Below, one piece after another: positions 39,280 through 47,614 of a stretch of DNA of 64,000 nt (within the stretch, counting starts at the first letter, position 1; each line of letters begins with the position of its first letter). The translations under genes and the position numbers were made by a program. This DNA is from Spirochaetota bacterium (GTDB lineage Bacteria > Spirochaetota > UBA4802 > UBA5550): positions 1 through 64,000 of the forward strand of contig JAJRXZ010000033.1 of assembly GCA_024276015.1 (NCBI GenBank). Direction: 5' to 3'. Below the pieces are notes generated by a model. That model saw only the letters and a list, made by a program, of their open reading frames with translations, ran no database searches and was not told the DNA's origin.

Positions 39280-40260
39280 CTATCCTTCGGCAAAACCTTT
39301 GGCCGTAAAATAGATAATCTCGTCAAAAAAGAGCATAATTCTCCTGTCAAGCTCAAGAACCCTGTATGCATCTATTGCCCGATTCCAGACCCCCTCTTTG
39401 TGAGCATAGGAAAGAATAATTTTTCTTAATACAGTAAGAGAACTGATAACTTCATGGAGATCCAAACCCATATACCTCTGCTCCGCGCCCATCCGATGGT
39501 AAAATTGACGTACCTCGCGGTAAAATTCGGCTCCGCCGAGCCATTCTGTAAAATGCGATATTGCAGATGCAACTCTTCCCCTGAGATAATTGCTATCAAC
39601 CATAGAATATGAGAAGGTTAAAGGATTGCTTGTAACTTCATCGAGCCATAAGGCAGAAAGGACTTTTGCATTATCTTTAATGAACTCAACCAGCGAGTCC
39701 GAAAGCATGTTAATATATCGAGACGACTCAAGGTGCTGAAAGGAATCCTCAATTGCCCATTCATCCTTATGTTCCTCAACACATCTCTCTATGGCTCTCA
39801 CATTGGGCTCAAATGCCATAGGAGGGAGACGGGATGGCGGGAAGTACCTGACTTCTTCAGCGTCGTCGCCTGCGCATTCCTTACCCCCTGTTCTGACTAC
39901 CTCAAATGTAACAACCAGCACTTCGCCGTAAAGTTCCATAGCCATTGACGACGCATCAAGGAGACGAACAATTTCGCCTTTTATACCGCTCTCTTCTCGG
40001 AGCTCCCGGATTGCAGCCTCGCCAATACTCTCCCCTGTTTCGGCAAAGCCGATGGGCAGGCACCATAACCCTTTGCGGGGCTCGTTTTTTCTTTTAACAA
40101 GGAGAACTTCGCGAAATTCATTGAGTACAACCGCTGCTGCAACCGGAAGGGGATTTTCATAAAAAATTGTGCCGCACTTAGGGCACAGGTTTCTCATTTT
40201 GTCATCAACCATTCGGCTTTCAACAGGATGAGCGCACTGACTGCAATATACGGGGGTCAT
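39280..40260 (-). CDS. Nudix hydrolase with zinc ribbon and C-terminal helical domain
   Basis: The product has 326 residues from the ATG at 40260, whose ATGA overlaps the stop of the upstream methyltransferase gene. A zinc ribbon (Cys-Ser-Gln-Cys and Cys-Pro-Lys-Cys, about 6-31) is followed by a Nudix domain. The Nudix box is perfect: Gly, five residues, Glu, seven residues, Arg-Glu-Leu-x-Glu-Glu-x-Gly-Ile. This layout resembles NADH/ADP-ribose pyrophosphatases. The last 150 residues form a helical domain unlike NudC that resembles the sensor-type N-terminal domain of RsbR-like or globin-coupled proteins (tentative). The fusion suggests a regulated hydrolase. Confidence 0.85.
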   Translation of the reverse strand: MTPVYCSQCAHPVESRMVDDKMRNLCPKCGTIFYENPLPVAAAVVLNEFREVLLVKRKNEPRKGLWCLPIGFAETGESIGEAAIRELREESGIKGEIVRLLDASSMAMELYGEVLVVTFEVVRTGGKECAGDDAEEVRYFPPSRLPPMAFEPNVRAIERCVEEHKDEWAIEDSFQHLESSRYINMLSDSLVEFIKDNAKVLSALWLDEVTSNPLTFSYSMVDSNYLRGRVASAISHFTEWLGGAEFYREVRQFYHRMGAEQRYMGLDLHEVISSLTVLRKIILSYAHKEGVWNRAIDAYRVLELDRRIMLFFDEIIYFTAKGFAEG

Positions 40261-41078
40261 GGGCATAAGGGCCCCCTGCACTGAAATATGGCATCATTTT
40301 TTTCAATTACGATTCTTTTCATCCTCGTTAAGTTTTCCTTCAGGTTTTTTTCATATACAACCCAAATATCTTCCGAAACTTCAATGTCAAGCAGCAAGGG
40401 AAGTTTAAAGCGCGCATAAACCGTCAGATATTCCATATCCTCGACAGCAAAAGTTAATCTGTTTTTAAAATCGATTCGTTTTATATTGCGAAAATAATTG
40501 TTCAGCTTATCATATCCATTTTCTGCTGAGAAAGCTTTAACAAGTTCCGGGTGAGGTGACTTATCTTTATCAAGCCCGATGATTCTGTACAAACCCTCGA
40601 AAGAATTTTCACTGTGAGTAATTACGAGAAACAAACCGTCACTCTTTAATACTCTGGAAACTTCAGGAACAATCGCAGGAAAAAAATAGATAGAATATGA
40701 ACAGATAATTAAATCATATGTATCAGATAGAAACGGAAGCGCTTTATTAATTATATAATGAATAAAATCAACTCTGCATGCCGATTCTTTAACCGCCTCA
40801 AGAAAAGGCTTCCTGTTATTATAACATGCATCAATTCCGGTAATGACAGATCCTTCAGGAACAATATTACAGATCTTTTCAGACATATGCCCGAAACCGC
40901 AGCCCATATCGAGTATCTTTGCGGTGCGGGTCAGGTCAATCCCTTCAAGAGCCGCATCTCTGATATCCCTTTTATTGCTTGAATATTTTCTAATTATTTC
41001 TCTCGCGAGCAGATGAATATTCGGATCCCCGAAAGAGGACTGAATTTTCTTTTTTAACCTGAATTTGCTGAATTTCAT
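40257..41078 (-). CDS. Class I SAM-dependent methyltransferase
   Basis: The product has 273 residues. The Rossmann-fold SAM site reads Ile-Leu-Asp-Met-Gly-Cys-Gly-Phe-Gly-His (motif I, about residue 55), followed by Thr-Gly-Ile-Asp-Ala (motif II) and Tyr-Asp-Leu-Ile-Ile-Cys-Ser-Tyr (motif IV). The N-terminus is basic and the C-terminal third is less conserved. The substrate is unknown. Translational overlap with the Nudix gene suggests that the two act together, perhaps on a nucleotide-linked metabolite (inference). Confidence 0.88.
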   Translation of the reverse strand: MKFSKFRLKKKIQSSFGDPNIHLLAREIIRKYSSNKRDIRDAALEGIDLTRTAKILDMGCGFGHMSEKICNIVPEGSVITGIDACYNNRKPFLEAVKESACRVDFIHYIINKALPFLSDTYDLIICSYSIYFFPAIVPEVSRVLKSDGLFLVITHSENSFEGLYRIIGLDKDKSPHPELVKAFSAENGYDKLNNYFRNIKRIDFKNRLTFAVEDMEYLTVYARFKLPLLLDIEVSEDIWVVYEKNLKENLTRMKRIVIEKNDAIFQCRGPLCP

Positions 41079-41193
41079 TGCATTTAATATTTATTAACAA
41101 CAGTTATTAAAAATCAATTATTGATCTAATAATAAGCGCATTAAAATAATCTGTAAACTTCTTTTTATTGTTGATATGAATATATGCAAAATA

Positions 41194-41225
41194 TATTTTT
41201 GTAAAAAACTCATACGGTCCGTATG
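41194..41225 (+). promoter_or_regulatory. Perfect palindromic operator before the cobalamin adenosyltransferase gene
   Basis: CATACGG-T-CCGTATG at 41211-41225 is a perfect palindrome. It lies just after a plausible TTGATA-17-TATTTT promoter (41171-41199; the -10 element begins at 41194), so it sits at the expected start point. Its symmetry resembles TetR-family operators. The half-site ATACGG also occurs in the palindrome upstream of icmF, in the opposite arrangement. Confidence 0.6.
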
Positions 41226-41275
41226 GATATTTTTCTATACTCGATTTTCGAATAAGCTTATCACAGGAGACAGAA

Positions 41276-41803
41276 ATGCTTGAGGAAGGATATGTACATC
41301 TTTATACAGGAAACGGGAAAGGCAAAACAACCGCAGCCATGGGGCTGGCACTGAGAGCAGCCGGGGCAGGATTAAAAACGGTTATTGTACAGTTTATGAA
41401 AGGACAGCACTACAGTGAACTTGAATCTGTGAAAAAACTGGAAGGCCTTATCAGAATAGAACAGTTCGGAAGCAAAAAATTCTGCAAACCGGGCAATGAA
41501 GATTTTGCCGAACACTATGAATTATTCAGGAAGGGGTATAAATTCGCCCGGGAAGCAATCAATAACGACAAATATGATATAGTGATACTGGATGAAATTG
41601 TAACATCTCTTCTGTTTGATCTTGTAAAAACAGATGAGATCATTGACTTGATAAAAATAAAACCGAAAAATAAAGAGCTCATTTTAACCGGCAGGAACGC
41701 TCCCGAAGAGCTTATCAATACCTGCGATCTCGTAACTGAGATGAAAGAGATCAAGCACTATTATAACAGCGGAGTAATTGCCAGAAAAGGAATTGAAAAC
41801 TAA
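41276..41803 (+). CDS. cobO: Cob(I)alamin adenosyltransferase (CobO/BtuR type)
   Basis: This enzyme attaches the adenosyl group to cobalamin, making the cofactor used by IcmF. It has 175 residues. The N-terminal P-loop Tyr-Thr-Gly-Asn-Gly-Lys-Gly-Lys-Thr-Thr-Ala and the downstream Val-Gln-Phe-Met-Lys-Gly motif are typical of the CobA/CobO/BtuR family, as is Val-Ile-Leu-Asp-Glu-Ile. A CAGGAGA ribosome-binding site precedes the ATG. It is a single gene behind a palindromic operator. Confidence 0.96.
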   Translation: MLEEGYVHLYTGNGKGKTTAAMGLALRAAGAGLKTVIVQFMKGQHYSELESVKKLEGLIRIEQFGSKKFCKPGNEDFAEHYELFRKGYKFAREAINNDKYDIVILDEIVTSLLFDLVKTDEIIDLIKIKPKNKELILTGRNAPEELINTCDLVTEMKEIKHYYNSGVIARKGIEN

Positions 41804-41910
41804 TGCTTCGAGTGCGTAATTTTTAATTAATTATGAACCTGTATCTGCTGATTTAATCAGTAACTTCAATATAGAAAATAGTGAAAAATTAGACGGGCTC
41901 AGCACTAAAG

Positions 41911-42405
41911 TTATTTCCCTGCTCCAAAAAAAACCTGCGCTATAAACCCGGCAATTGGAGGAAACACTATAGTAGATGCAATTCTGATGATAGTAAAATT
42001 CCAGCCCATGATCCCCACCTCAAGGGGGATACGGATGATATTCCACAATGACCAGCCTGTCAGATAAGCCACGGATGTGCCGATGCTTGCGCCGCCGCGG
42101 AGAAGCCCTGCAGTAATGGGAAGGCTCACAAAAGGGCCTCCCGGAGTAAGCGACCCGGCTATTGCCCCGAAGAAAATACCCTTCATTCCCGATTCCTTCC
42201 CAACCCACTTCGCAAGCAATTCTGCGGGGATCAATATCTGCGCCATGCCGGCAATAATAAACGCAAATACCAGAAGAGGGAATATCTGCATTGTCATTAT
42301 CATTGCCGACTTTACTCCTGTTATATGAGCTCCGTCTCCTTTTTTATATCCGATAATAAGCAATATTACTGCAGCTATCCCCATTATAATTGTTGGAATT
42401 AACAT
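41911..42405 (-). CDS. Short permease of the DUF318/YraQ type
   Basis: The product has 164 residues starting at ATG 42405, with AGGAGG nine bases upstream; an upstream TTG would add ten basic residues. There are four or five membrane segments. The conserved Gly-Gly-Pro-Phe-Val-Ser-Leu-Pro-Ile and the Gly-Ala-Ser-Ile-Gly-Thr motif match permeases of the DUF318/ArsP-like group, but this is about half the usual length. Such half-size proteins may assemble as dimers. The substrate is unknown. It lies just after the antiporter gene. Confidence 0.75.
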   Translation of the reverse strand: MLIPTIIMGIAAVILLIIGYKKGDGAHITGVKSAMIMTMQIFPLLVFAFIIAGMAQILIPAELLAKWVGKESGMKGIFFGAIAGSLTPGGPFVSLPITAGLLRGGASIGTSVAYLTGWSLWNIIRIPLEVGIMGWNFTIIRIASTIVFPPIAGFIAQVFFGAGK

Positions 42406-42469
42406 CCCCGATCTCCTCCTGTCGGTTTTTTTCAATGCTCTACTCCGCTAACTTTCAGGTTTAGATCTC

Positions 42470-44665
42470 TCACGATGTAAATATCTCGATCAACTCTTCC
42501 TCAGACGAAGCATTGAATAGTCTGAAACGGTTATCGTCATTAACAATAAATTTTGAAATTTCTGAAAGCGTCTTTATATGATTTTGCGGTTTGCTCCTGG
42601 GACTTAAAACCAGGAAGATATAACTTATCACATCCTCATTAAAACGGCATTTTATAGGGTACTTCAGTTTTGCGAAGAGAACAACGGAATCCTCAATGCC
42701 GTCAATATATGTATGAGGTAAAGCAACATTGTAACCGATAACGCTTGAGTATTCCTTTTCCCGCTCAATAATGTGGTTAAAAACTCTGTCGACCGCATCT
42801 TTGGTAAGTACATCTGTCATACATGCCAGCAATTGCTTTAACACGCCTGCAAAATCGCCGGCTTCCGAGAATACAACGCAGCCGGGCTTTATATTAAATC
42901 CCACATCAACGGCAAAGGGATGATAGGAAAGAATAAGAGATCTGCCGTCTGCCCGGGAAGACACGTGAGGCGTCAGGTATCCTTTATTGTAACACATAAG
43001 GACTCTTTCAGGATGCCTGATCTTTTTAGCGTCAGATTCAACAGTTGTAAATGAAAGGTCTTTATCTTCATTTATCATATCAATGAGCTTATTCAACTGC
43101 ACATCGAGCCACACAGGTTTACCGGATCTCTGCGCCGCGCTCTTCCCCATACTCCTCTGTCTTTCGGCAGAGCACCATCTGTACAGCCCGGGATCTTTCA
43201 ATTTACCGGCCCAGTACTGGCATGCAAGTTCGTTGAGATCCTCATTTTCTGTTATTGCAAGAACATTGCCTATTCCATACAGTTCGGGGAACCGGTCCGG
43301 TTCAATGGTTATGGCATTTTCGCAAATTGCCGACAGCTTATTCCTTTTTGCTACTGCAACAAGCCGTATATTAGTATCAATAAGCGTTACCTCAAAACCG
43401 ACCTTCTTTATAAAGTCTGCAATAATTTGCGCCAGTCTGTGAGCGCCGATAATAAGCCACCCTGTTGCTTTAGGTTCAAGGACATTGAGTAATTTCCCAA
43501 CCGGTTTTGCAGTAAACCCCTGAATGATAACCGTGCCGAAAATTATAGAGAATGTAAAAGCTTCAAGAAAATCGGCATTTTGAGCGAATCCTTCTATTCC
43601 CGATCTCTTAAGGTTCATTGTAAAAAGGGAAGCCATGGAAGCAGCTACAATCCCGCGCGGGGCAACCCAGCTTAAGAATAGCTTTTCTTTGAAAGTAAAA
43701 TTTTTCTTCAATAATGTCGAAGCAAAGATGTTAACAGGTCTTACAATTATCATCACTACAACTACGGCAATGATCATTTTAATACCGTAATGCTTATTAA
43801 ATGACTCAATATCAAGATTTGCCGCAAGAAGCATAAAGAGAAGTCCTATAAGCAGGTCAATCAACTGTTCTTTATAGAGTTTTAATTTCTCTATTTCCGG
43901 AGGATTGGAATATCCCACAAAAAATCCTGCAATTGCAATGCTCATAAGACCGCTTTCAGGCACAATTATATCCGATATTGTAAATATCCCAAGAGCGCAT
44001 GCAAGGACAAATATATTCAAGTCCTCATTTCTGATCAAACGTTTCTTGATTATCTTTGAAAGAAAATATCCGGATAACAGACCTGTAATGAGACCGGTGG
44101 TAAGCCTGAATGCAAACATTGCAATTGCATTTGCGCCTATTATCCACTCATAGCATAACAGCGCTATGAAAACACCGATGGGGTCGATAAGAACTCCCTC
44201 CCAGTGCAGAAAATTATGAATTTTTTTATGTACGCCTATCTTTTTCAGAAGGGGGCCGATCACAGTAGGGCCTGTTACAATGATCAGGCTGCCTGCCAGT
44301 ATAGAAAAAAGCCACTGAAATTCAAAGAGATATTTTATTGCAGCAGCGCTTAAAAACCATGTAATCAGAACTCCGACAGTGAGGGAACTCTTTATCTCAT
44401 CCGATACCGATCTGTACCCTTTAACATCAAGATTAAGACCTCCCTCAAAGAGAATTAATCCCACTGCAAGCTGAATTATTGCGTTAAAGCCCGCTCCCAG
44501 ATGTGAAGGATTTATTATGTTAAGGCCGAAGGCGCCGGGACCGATCAATATCCCTCCGAAGAGAAGGAGAACTATCGGAGGGATCTTCAACCTGTGCGAC
44601 AATATTATAAAAATAATGCCGAAAAAAACAGCACCGGAAAAAGTAATAATAATCTGATGAGTCAC
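42470..44665 (-). CDS. Cation:proton antiporter with TrkA-N-like and PTS EIIA-like domains
   Basis: The product has 731 residues in three modules. Residues 1-390 form a CPA1-type Na+(K+)/H+ antiporter with about 12 membrane segments. Residues 400-530 resemble a nucleotide-binding TrkA-N domain (Ile-Ile-Gly-Ala-His-Arg-Leu-Ala, then Leu-Ile-Asp-Thr). Residues 610-731 resemble a fructose/nitrogen-type EIIA domain with a putative phospho-His in Asn-Val-Ala-Leu-Pro-His. The last two modules would let nucleotide state and phosphotransfer tune cation flux. Transport direction and ion cannot be read from sequence. Confidence 0.9.
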   Translation of the reverse strand: MTHQIIITFSGAVFFGIIFIILSHRLKIPPIVLLLFGGILIGPGAFGLNIINPSHLGAGFNAIIQLAVGLILFEGGLNLDVKGYRSVSDEIKSSLTVGVLITWFLSAAAIKYLFEFQWLFSILAGSLIIVTGPTVIGPLLKKIGVHKKIHNFLHWEGVLIDPIGVFIALLCYEWIIGANAIAMFAFRLTTGLITGLLSGYFLSKIIKKRLIRNEDLNIFVLACALGIFTISDIIVPESGLMSIAIAGFFVGYSNPPEIEKLKLYKEQLIDLLIGLLFMLLAANLDIESFNKHYGIKMIIAVVVVMIIVRPVNIFASTLLKKNFTFKEKLFLSWVAPRGIVAASMASLFTMNLKRSGIEGFAQNADFLEAFTFSIIFGTVIIQGFTAKPVGKLLNVLEPKATGWLIIGAHRLAQIIADFIKKVGFEVTLIDTNIRLVAVAKRNKLSAICENAITIEPDRFPELYGIGNVLAITENEDLNELACQYWAGKLKDPGLYRWCSAERQRSMGKSAAQRSGKPVWLDVQLNKLIDMINEDKDLSFTTVESDAKKIRHPERVLMCYNKGYLTPHVSSRADGRSLILSYHPFAVDVGFNIKPGCVVFSEAGDFAGVLKQLLACMTDVLTKDAVDRVFNHIIEREKEYSSVIGYNVALPHTYIDGIEDSVVLFAKLKYPIKCRFNEDVISYIFLVLSPRSKPQNHIKTLSEISKFIVNDDNRFRLFNASSEEELIEIFTS

Positions 44666-44832
44666 CTTAATATTCCTGCTCTTATAAAAATACTGCCTTG
44701 CTGCCGCAGCAATTTAAAGTTCAATATATAAAACCGGTAATAATTAAACAATTAATTTATTGATTATTGGGAACATAAAACCGTAAAAATTCAGAAGACG
44801 ACTCCGCTGTCAAATATTAAAGACTTGGGGCG

Positions 44833-46818
44833 TTAAACTCTGATCTCCCGGCTCTCAGGAATATCATCCGCTTCTATAGTGCAGAGAACTTCGTCAGTTA
44901 GGGGAGTAATACCGGCAATCCTGTTTGCCTGTTTTTCCACAACCTTTTCGAATACATTTCTCACAAGTCTGCCGTTGCCGAAAGACCTGTCTCTGCTTTC
45001 GTATAGTTCTTCAAAAAGGCCTAAAAGCTTTTTGCCTGCCTCTTCCTTAACGACAAAATCCACATTCTCACTGAAAAGATCAAATATCTTCATTAATTCA
45101 TCCGGTTTGTAGTGATCGAAGTAAAAGTATCTGCTGAACCTCGATTTAAGCCCCGGATTTGAATTTATGAAACGCTTCATCTCATCGGGATAACCTGCAA
45201 CAATAACAACAAATCTATCTCTGTAATCCTCCATCCTTTTCAATATTGCATCAATAGCTTCGCTGCCGAAATCTTTGCCTCCTTCTGCAGGACTTAAAGA
45301 ATATGCTTCATCAATAAAAAGTATTCCGTCAAGAGCTTTCTGCACCACTTCCTCAACTTTTATGGCAGTCTGCCCCACATAACCGGCAACAAGGCCGGCG
45401 CGGTCTGTTTCAATGAGGTGTCCCTTCTTAACCAGGCCCAGGCACCTGTATATCCTGCCAAGAAGCCTGGCAATGGTTGTCTTGCCCGTTCCGGGAGGCC
45501 CGTAAAAAACAGCATGCAGCGAAAGAGGCGTTACTGCAAAACCTCTATCTTCCCTCTCTTTTTTAACTTTTATCAGATTGATGAATGTATTAATTTCGTC
45601 CTTAATATTCTTCATACCCACCAGTCTGTTAAGGCTTTCCATTACTTTTTCAAGTGTTTCCTCTTTTTTATTTTCATCTTCGCCTTTTATAGCCTCATAC
45701 ACCGGATCTTCTTCACCTCTGTATATGAGAAGACTCAACTGCTTTAACCTCTCCTCTTCCTTTGTATTAACGGAGCCGTCCGATTTCATAAGACACTGAC
45801 AAAAGGTATAATAAACGGAAGCGATCTTATCATAGTGAGACGTACCCATCTCTTTATCGTACTTCTTCATATATTCAAGGGATGCAAGAGAATTTCCCGT
45901 AATGTCAATCTTCGATCTTTTTATATGCTCAGCAATAGTGTCCCAGTACTGCATTAAAATCTCTTTATAATCAGAAGGCAGAATATCAAATTTAAACAGC
46001 TCTCCGGCTTTTCTGCCGGTCCCGTCCCGATCTTCCGGATTTACAGATATAAGGACCATTGATATAAAAAGCATCTCTTCATCGGAGAGGCTTCCGTCTG
46101 CAATGCTGCAGAGCGATGAAAGAACAATGAGGTCATTTACTATCTTCTCTCTTACGGCTGCATCATTGTTGAAATTCAGATAATTTGACAAAGACTTATG
46201 GATCTTCTTTGCTTCAATGAATAAGAAGTTATGATCAACCAGATCGTTACTAAGTGCAGGACTGTCTGCCCTCTTACCGGATTCAGACTTTTCCGAGAGA
46301 TCAACTTTATCTCTGAATTGCGGTATTGAAATTCTGTTTACAAAAAGATTTGTAATATTGTCAATAAAACCGGTTGACCTGTCCTTATACTTAATAGTCT
46401 TACCGCCTCTTCTGTTTTCCATAAGGCCGATAAATCTTCTCACCGAAGACTCTGTCACAAAGGACTTAAACGAAGCGGATGAATCGTCTCTTTTGAAACT
46501 TATTTTTACAGAGGCAAAACCCTTCTCATATTCAATTTCTTTGAGAGCGTCAATATCGATTATTTCATAAGACGGTTCCGATTTCTCTCCCGCGGCAAAG
46601 AGCACTTTTCTATCGGTAATACATAGAATTCCTGCATACTCCGAGTCCGGAAAGCTGTTAAAGGGGGAATAAAATCCGTCCAGAAGATCGAGGATGTTCT
46701 CATCTTCATCAATAGTTTTTCTCAATATCTTAAGGATGTTCTTTTTACCTGAAACGAGCTGCCAGTTATAAATTTTTTTCAGCCTTGATTCGATCATTTT
46801 AATTGACAGCATTACCAT
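44833..46818 (-). CDS. AAA+ ATPase of the CbbX/SpoVK type with PH-like and TerB-like domains
   Basis: The product has 661 residues. The N-terminal 30-135 region looks like a bacterial PH domain of the YokE type (Gly-Ile-Leu-Cys-Ile-Thr-Asp-Arg-Lys-Val-Leu-Phe followed by short strands). Residues 205-370 hold two TerB-like helical units with Ala-Asp-Gly-Ser-Leu-Ser-Asp-Glu-Glu and Ser-Asp-Gly-Ser-Val. Residues 395-640 are a CbbX-type AAA+ domain: Walker A Gly-Pro-Pro-Gly-Thr-Gly-Lys-Thr-Thr and Walker B Ile-Leu-Phe-Ile-Asp-Glu-Ala-Tyr. CbbX relatives remodel proteins, and TerB domains occur in membrane stress systems. It lies just after an uncharacterised helical protein gene. Confidence 0.85.
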   Translation of the reverse strand: MVMLSIKMIESRLKKIYNWQLVSGKKNILKILRKTIDEDENILDLLDGFYSPFNSFPDSEYAGILCITDRKVLFAAGEKSEPSYEIIDIDALKEIEYEKGFASVKISFKRDDSSASFKSFVTESSVRRFIGLMENRRGGKTIKYKDRSTGFIDNITNLFVNRISIPQFRDKVDLSEKSESGKRADSPALSNDLVDHNFLFIEAKKIHKSLSNYLNFNNDAAVREKIVNDLIVLSSLCSIADGSLSDEEMLFISMVLISVNPEDRDGTGRKAGELFKFDILPSDYKEILMQYWDTIAEHIKRSKIDITGNSLASLEYMKKYDKEMGTSHYDKIASVYYTFCQCLMKSDGSVNTKEEERLKQLSLLIYRGEEDPVYEAIKGEDENKKEETLEKVMESLNRLVGMKNIKDEINTFINLIKVKKEREDRGFAVTPLSLHAVFYGPPGTGKTTIARLLGRIYRCLGLVKKGHLIETDRAGLVAGYVGQTAIKVEEVVQKALDGILFIDEAYSLSPAEGGKDFGSEAIDAILKRMEDYRDRFVVIVAGYPDEMKRFINSNPGLKSRFSRYFYFDHYKPDELMKIFDLFSENVDFVVKEEAGKKLLGLFEELYESRDRSFGNGRLVRNVFEKVVEKQANRIAGITPLTDEVLCTIEADDIPESREIRV

Positions 46819-46840
46819 TCTCCCCTGTCTGCAATTTTCT

Positions 46841-47548
46841 TCAGCCTTCCGCTCTATTTCCGGATGTACTCTTTAACTCACTTCTGATTCCCCTCCAGAA
46901 GGAATCTCTGTCAATCTTTTTCTGAAGATATGCGGCAATGAGTTTCTGAATTTCAACCGGAAAGGAGTCCCAGTACTTCCTTGTCCATCCTCTGGGATAA
47001 CTCTTCAATTCTTTTTCCGGCATCAGACCGGTACTGTATGATATAAAATGCTCCACCATGGCAAGCAAAATATCCGGCGGCAAAGAAGATCTCTTCTTTT
47101 TGTTAAAAGGATCAGGCACCCATTTTTCCAGAAGTACCTTCAGGTGTTCTTCCGAAATAAAGGGATCGTACTGAAGGATCATATCGGCAACGAGAGACCT
47201 TGTGGATTTATATATGGCAGCTGAAACCATATCCATCTGTTTATTCAGATCCGCTATGGTACTCTCTGCCATTTCATTAATGGAATCCCCCCTGCCCTTG
47301 GTCTCCATCCTTCTTTTCAAGGCTTCTTTTACAACGCTCAACTCATCAATGGAAATTTTTTTGGAAATAAAGTCAATTGCCCAGAGCAACTCGCTCTTTC
47401 CGGCAATCTTATGCATATCCATATTGCTCTTTGCTCTGTGACCTTTGAGACTTCTTTCATAAGCATTTGACAAATATCCCAGATCATCAACAGAGGCTCT
47501 GTTTAATATAAAGCTAATCAACCTGATAATATCTTCTCTATCCGACAT
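46841..47548 (-). CDS. Uncharacterised helical protein, partner of the AAA+ gene
   Basis: The product has 235 residues, mostly helical and charged, with no signal peptide or membrane segment. A block of 80 basic/acidic residues (about 60-120) is followed by a region rich in Trp, Tyr and Phe (about 155-220). I do not recognise a family. The gene ends 22 bases before the AAA+ gene on the same strand, so the two are almost certainly co-expressed. It could be an adaptor or substrate of that ATPase (inference). Confidence 0.7.
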   Translation of the reverse strand: MSDREDIIRLISFILNRASVDDLGYLSNAYERSLKGHRAKSNMDMHKIAGKSELLWAIDFISKKISIDELSVVKEALKRRMETKGRGDSINEMAESTIADLNKQMDMVSAAIYKSTRSLVADMILQYDPFISEEHLKVLLEKWVPDPFNKKKRSSLPPDILLAMVEHFISYSTGLMPEKELKSYPRGWTRKYWDSFPVEIQKLIAAYLQKKIDRDSFWRGIRSELKSTSGNRAEG

Positions 47549-47614
47549 GTTAACAATATATGTATCAGAAAGAATTAAAGTGCCTCTGCAAAAAGTTCAG
47601 CCGAATAAGAGCGC

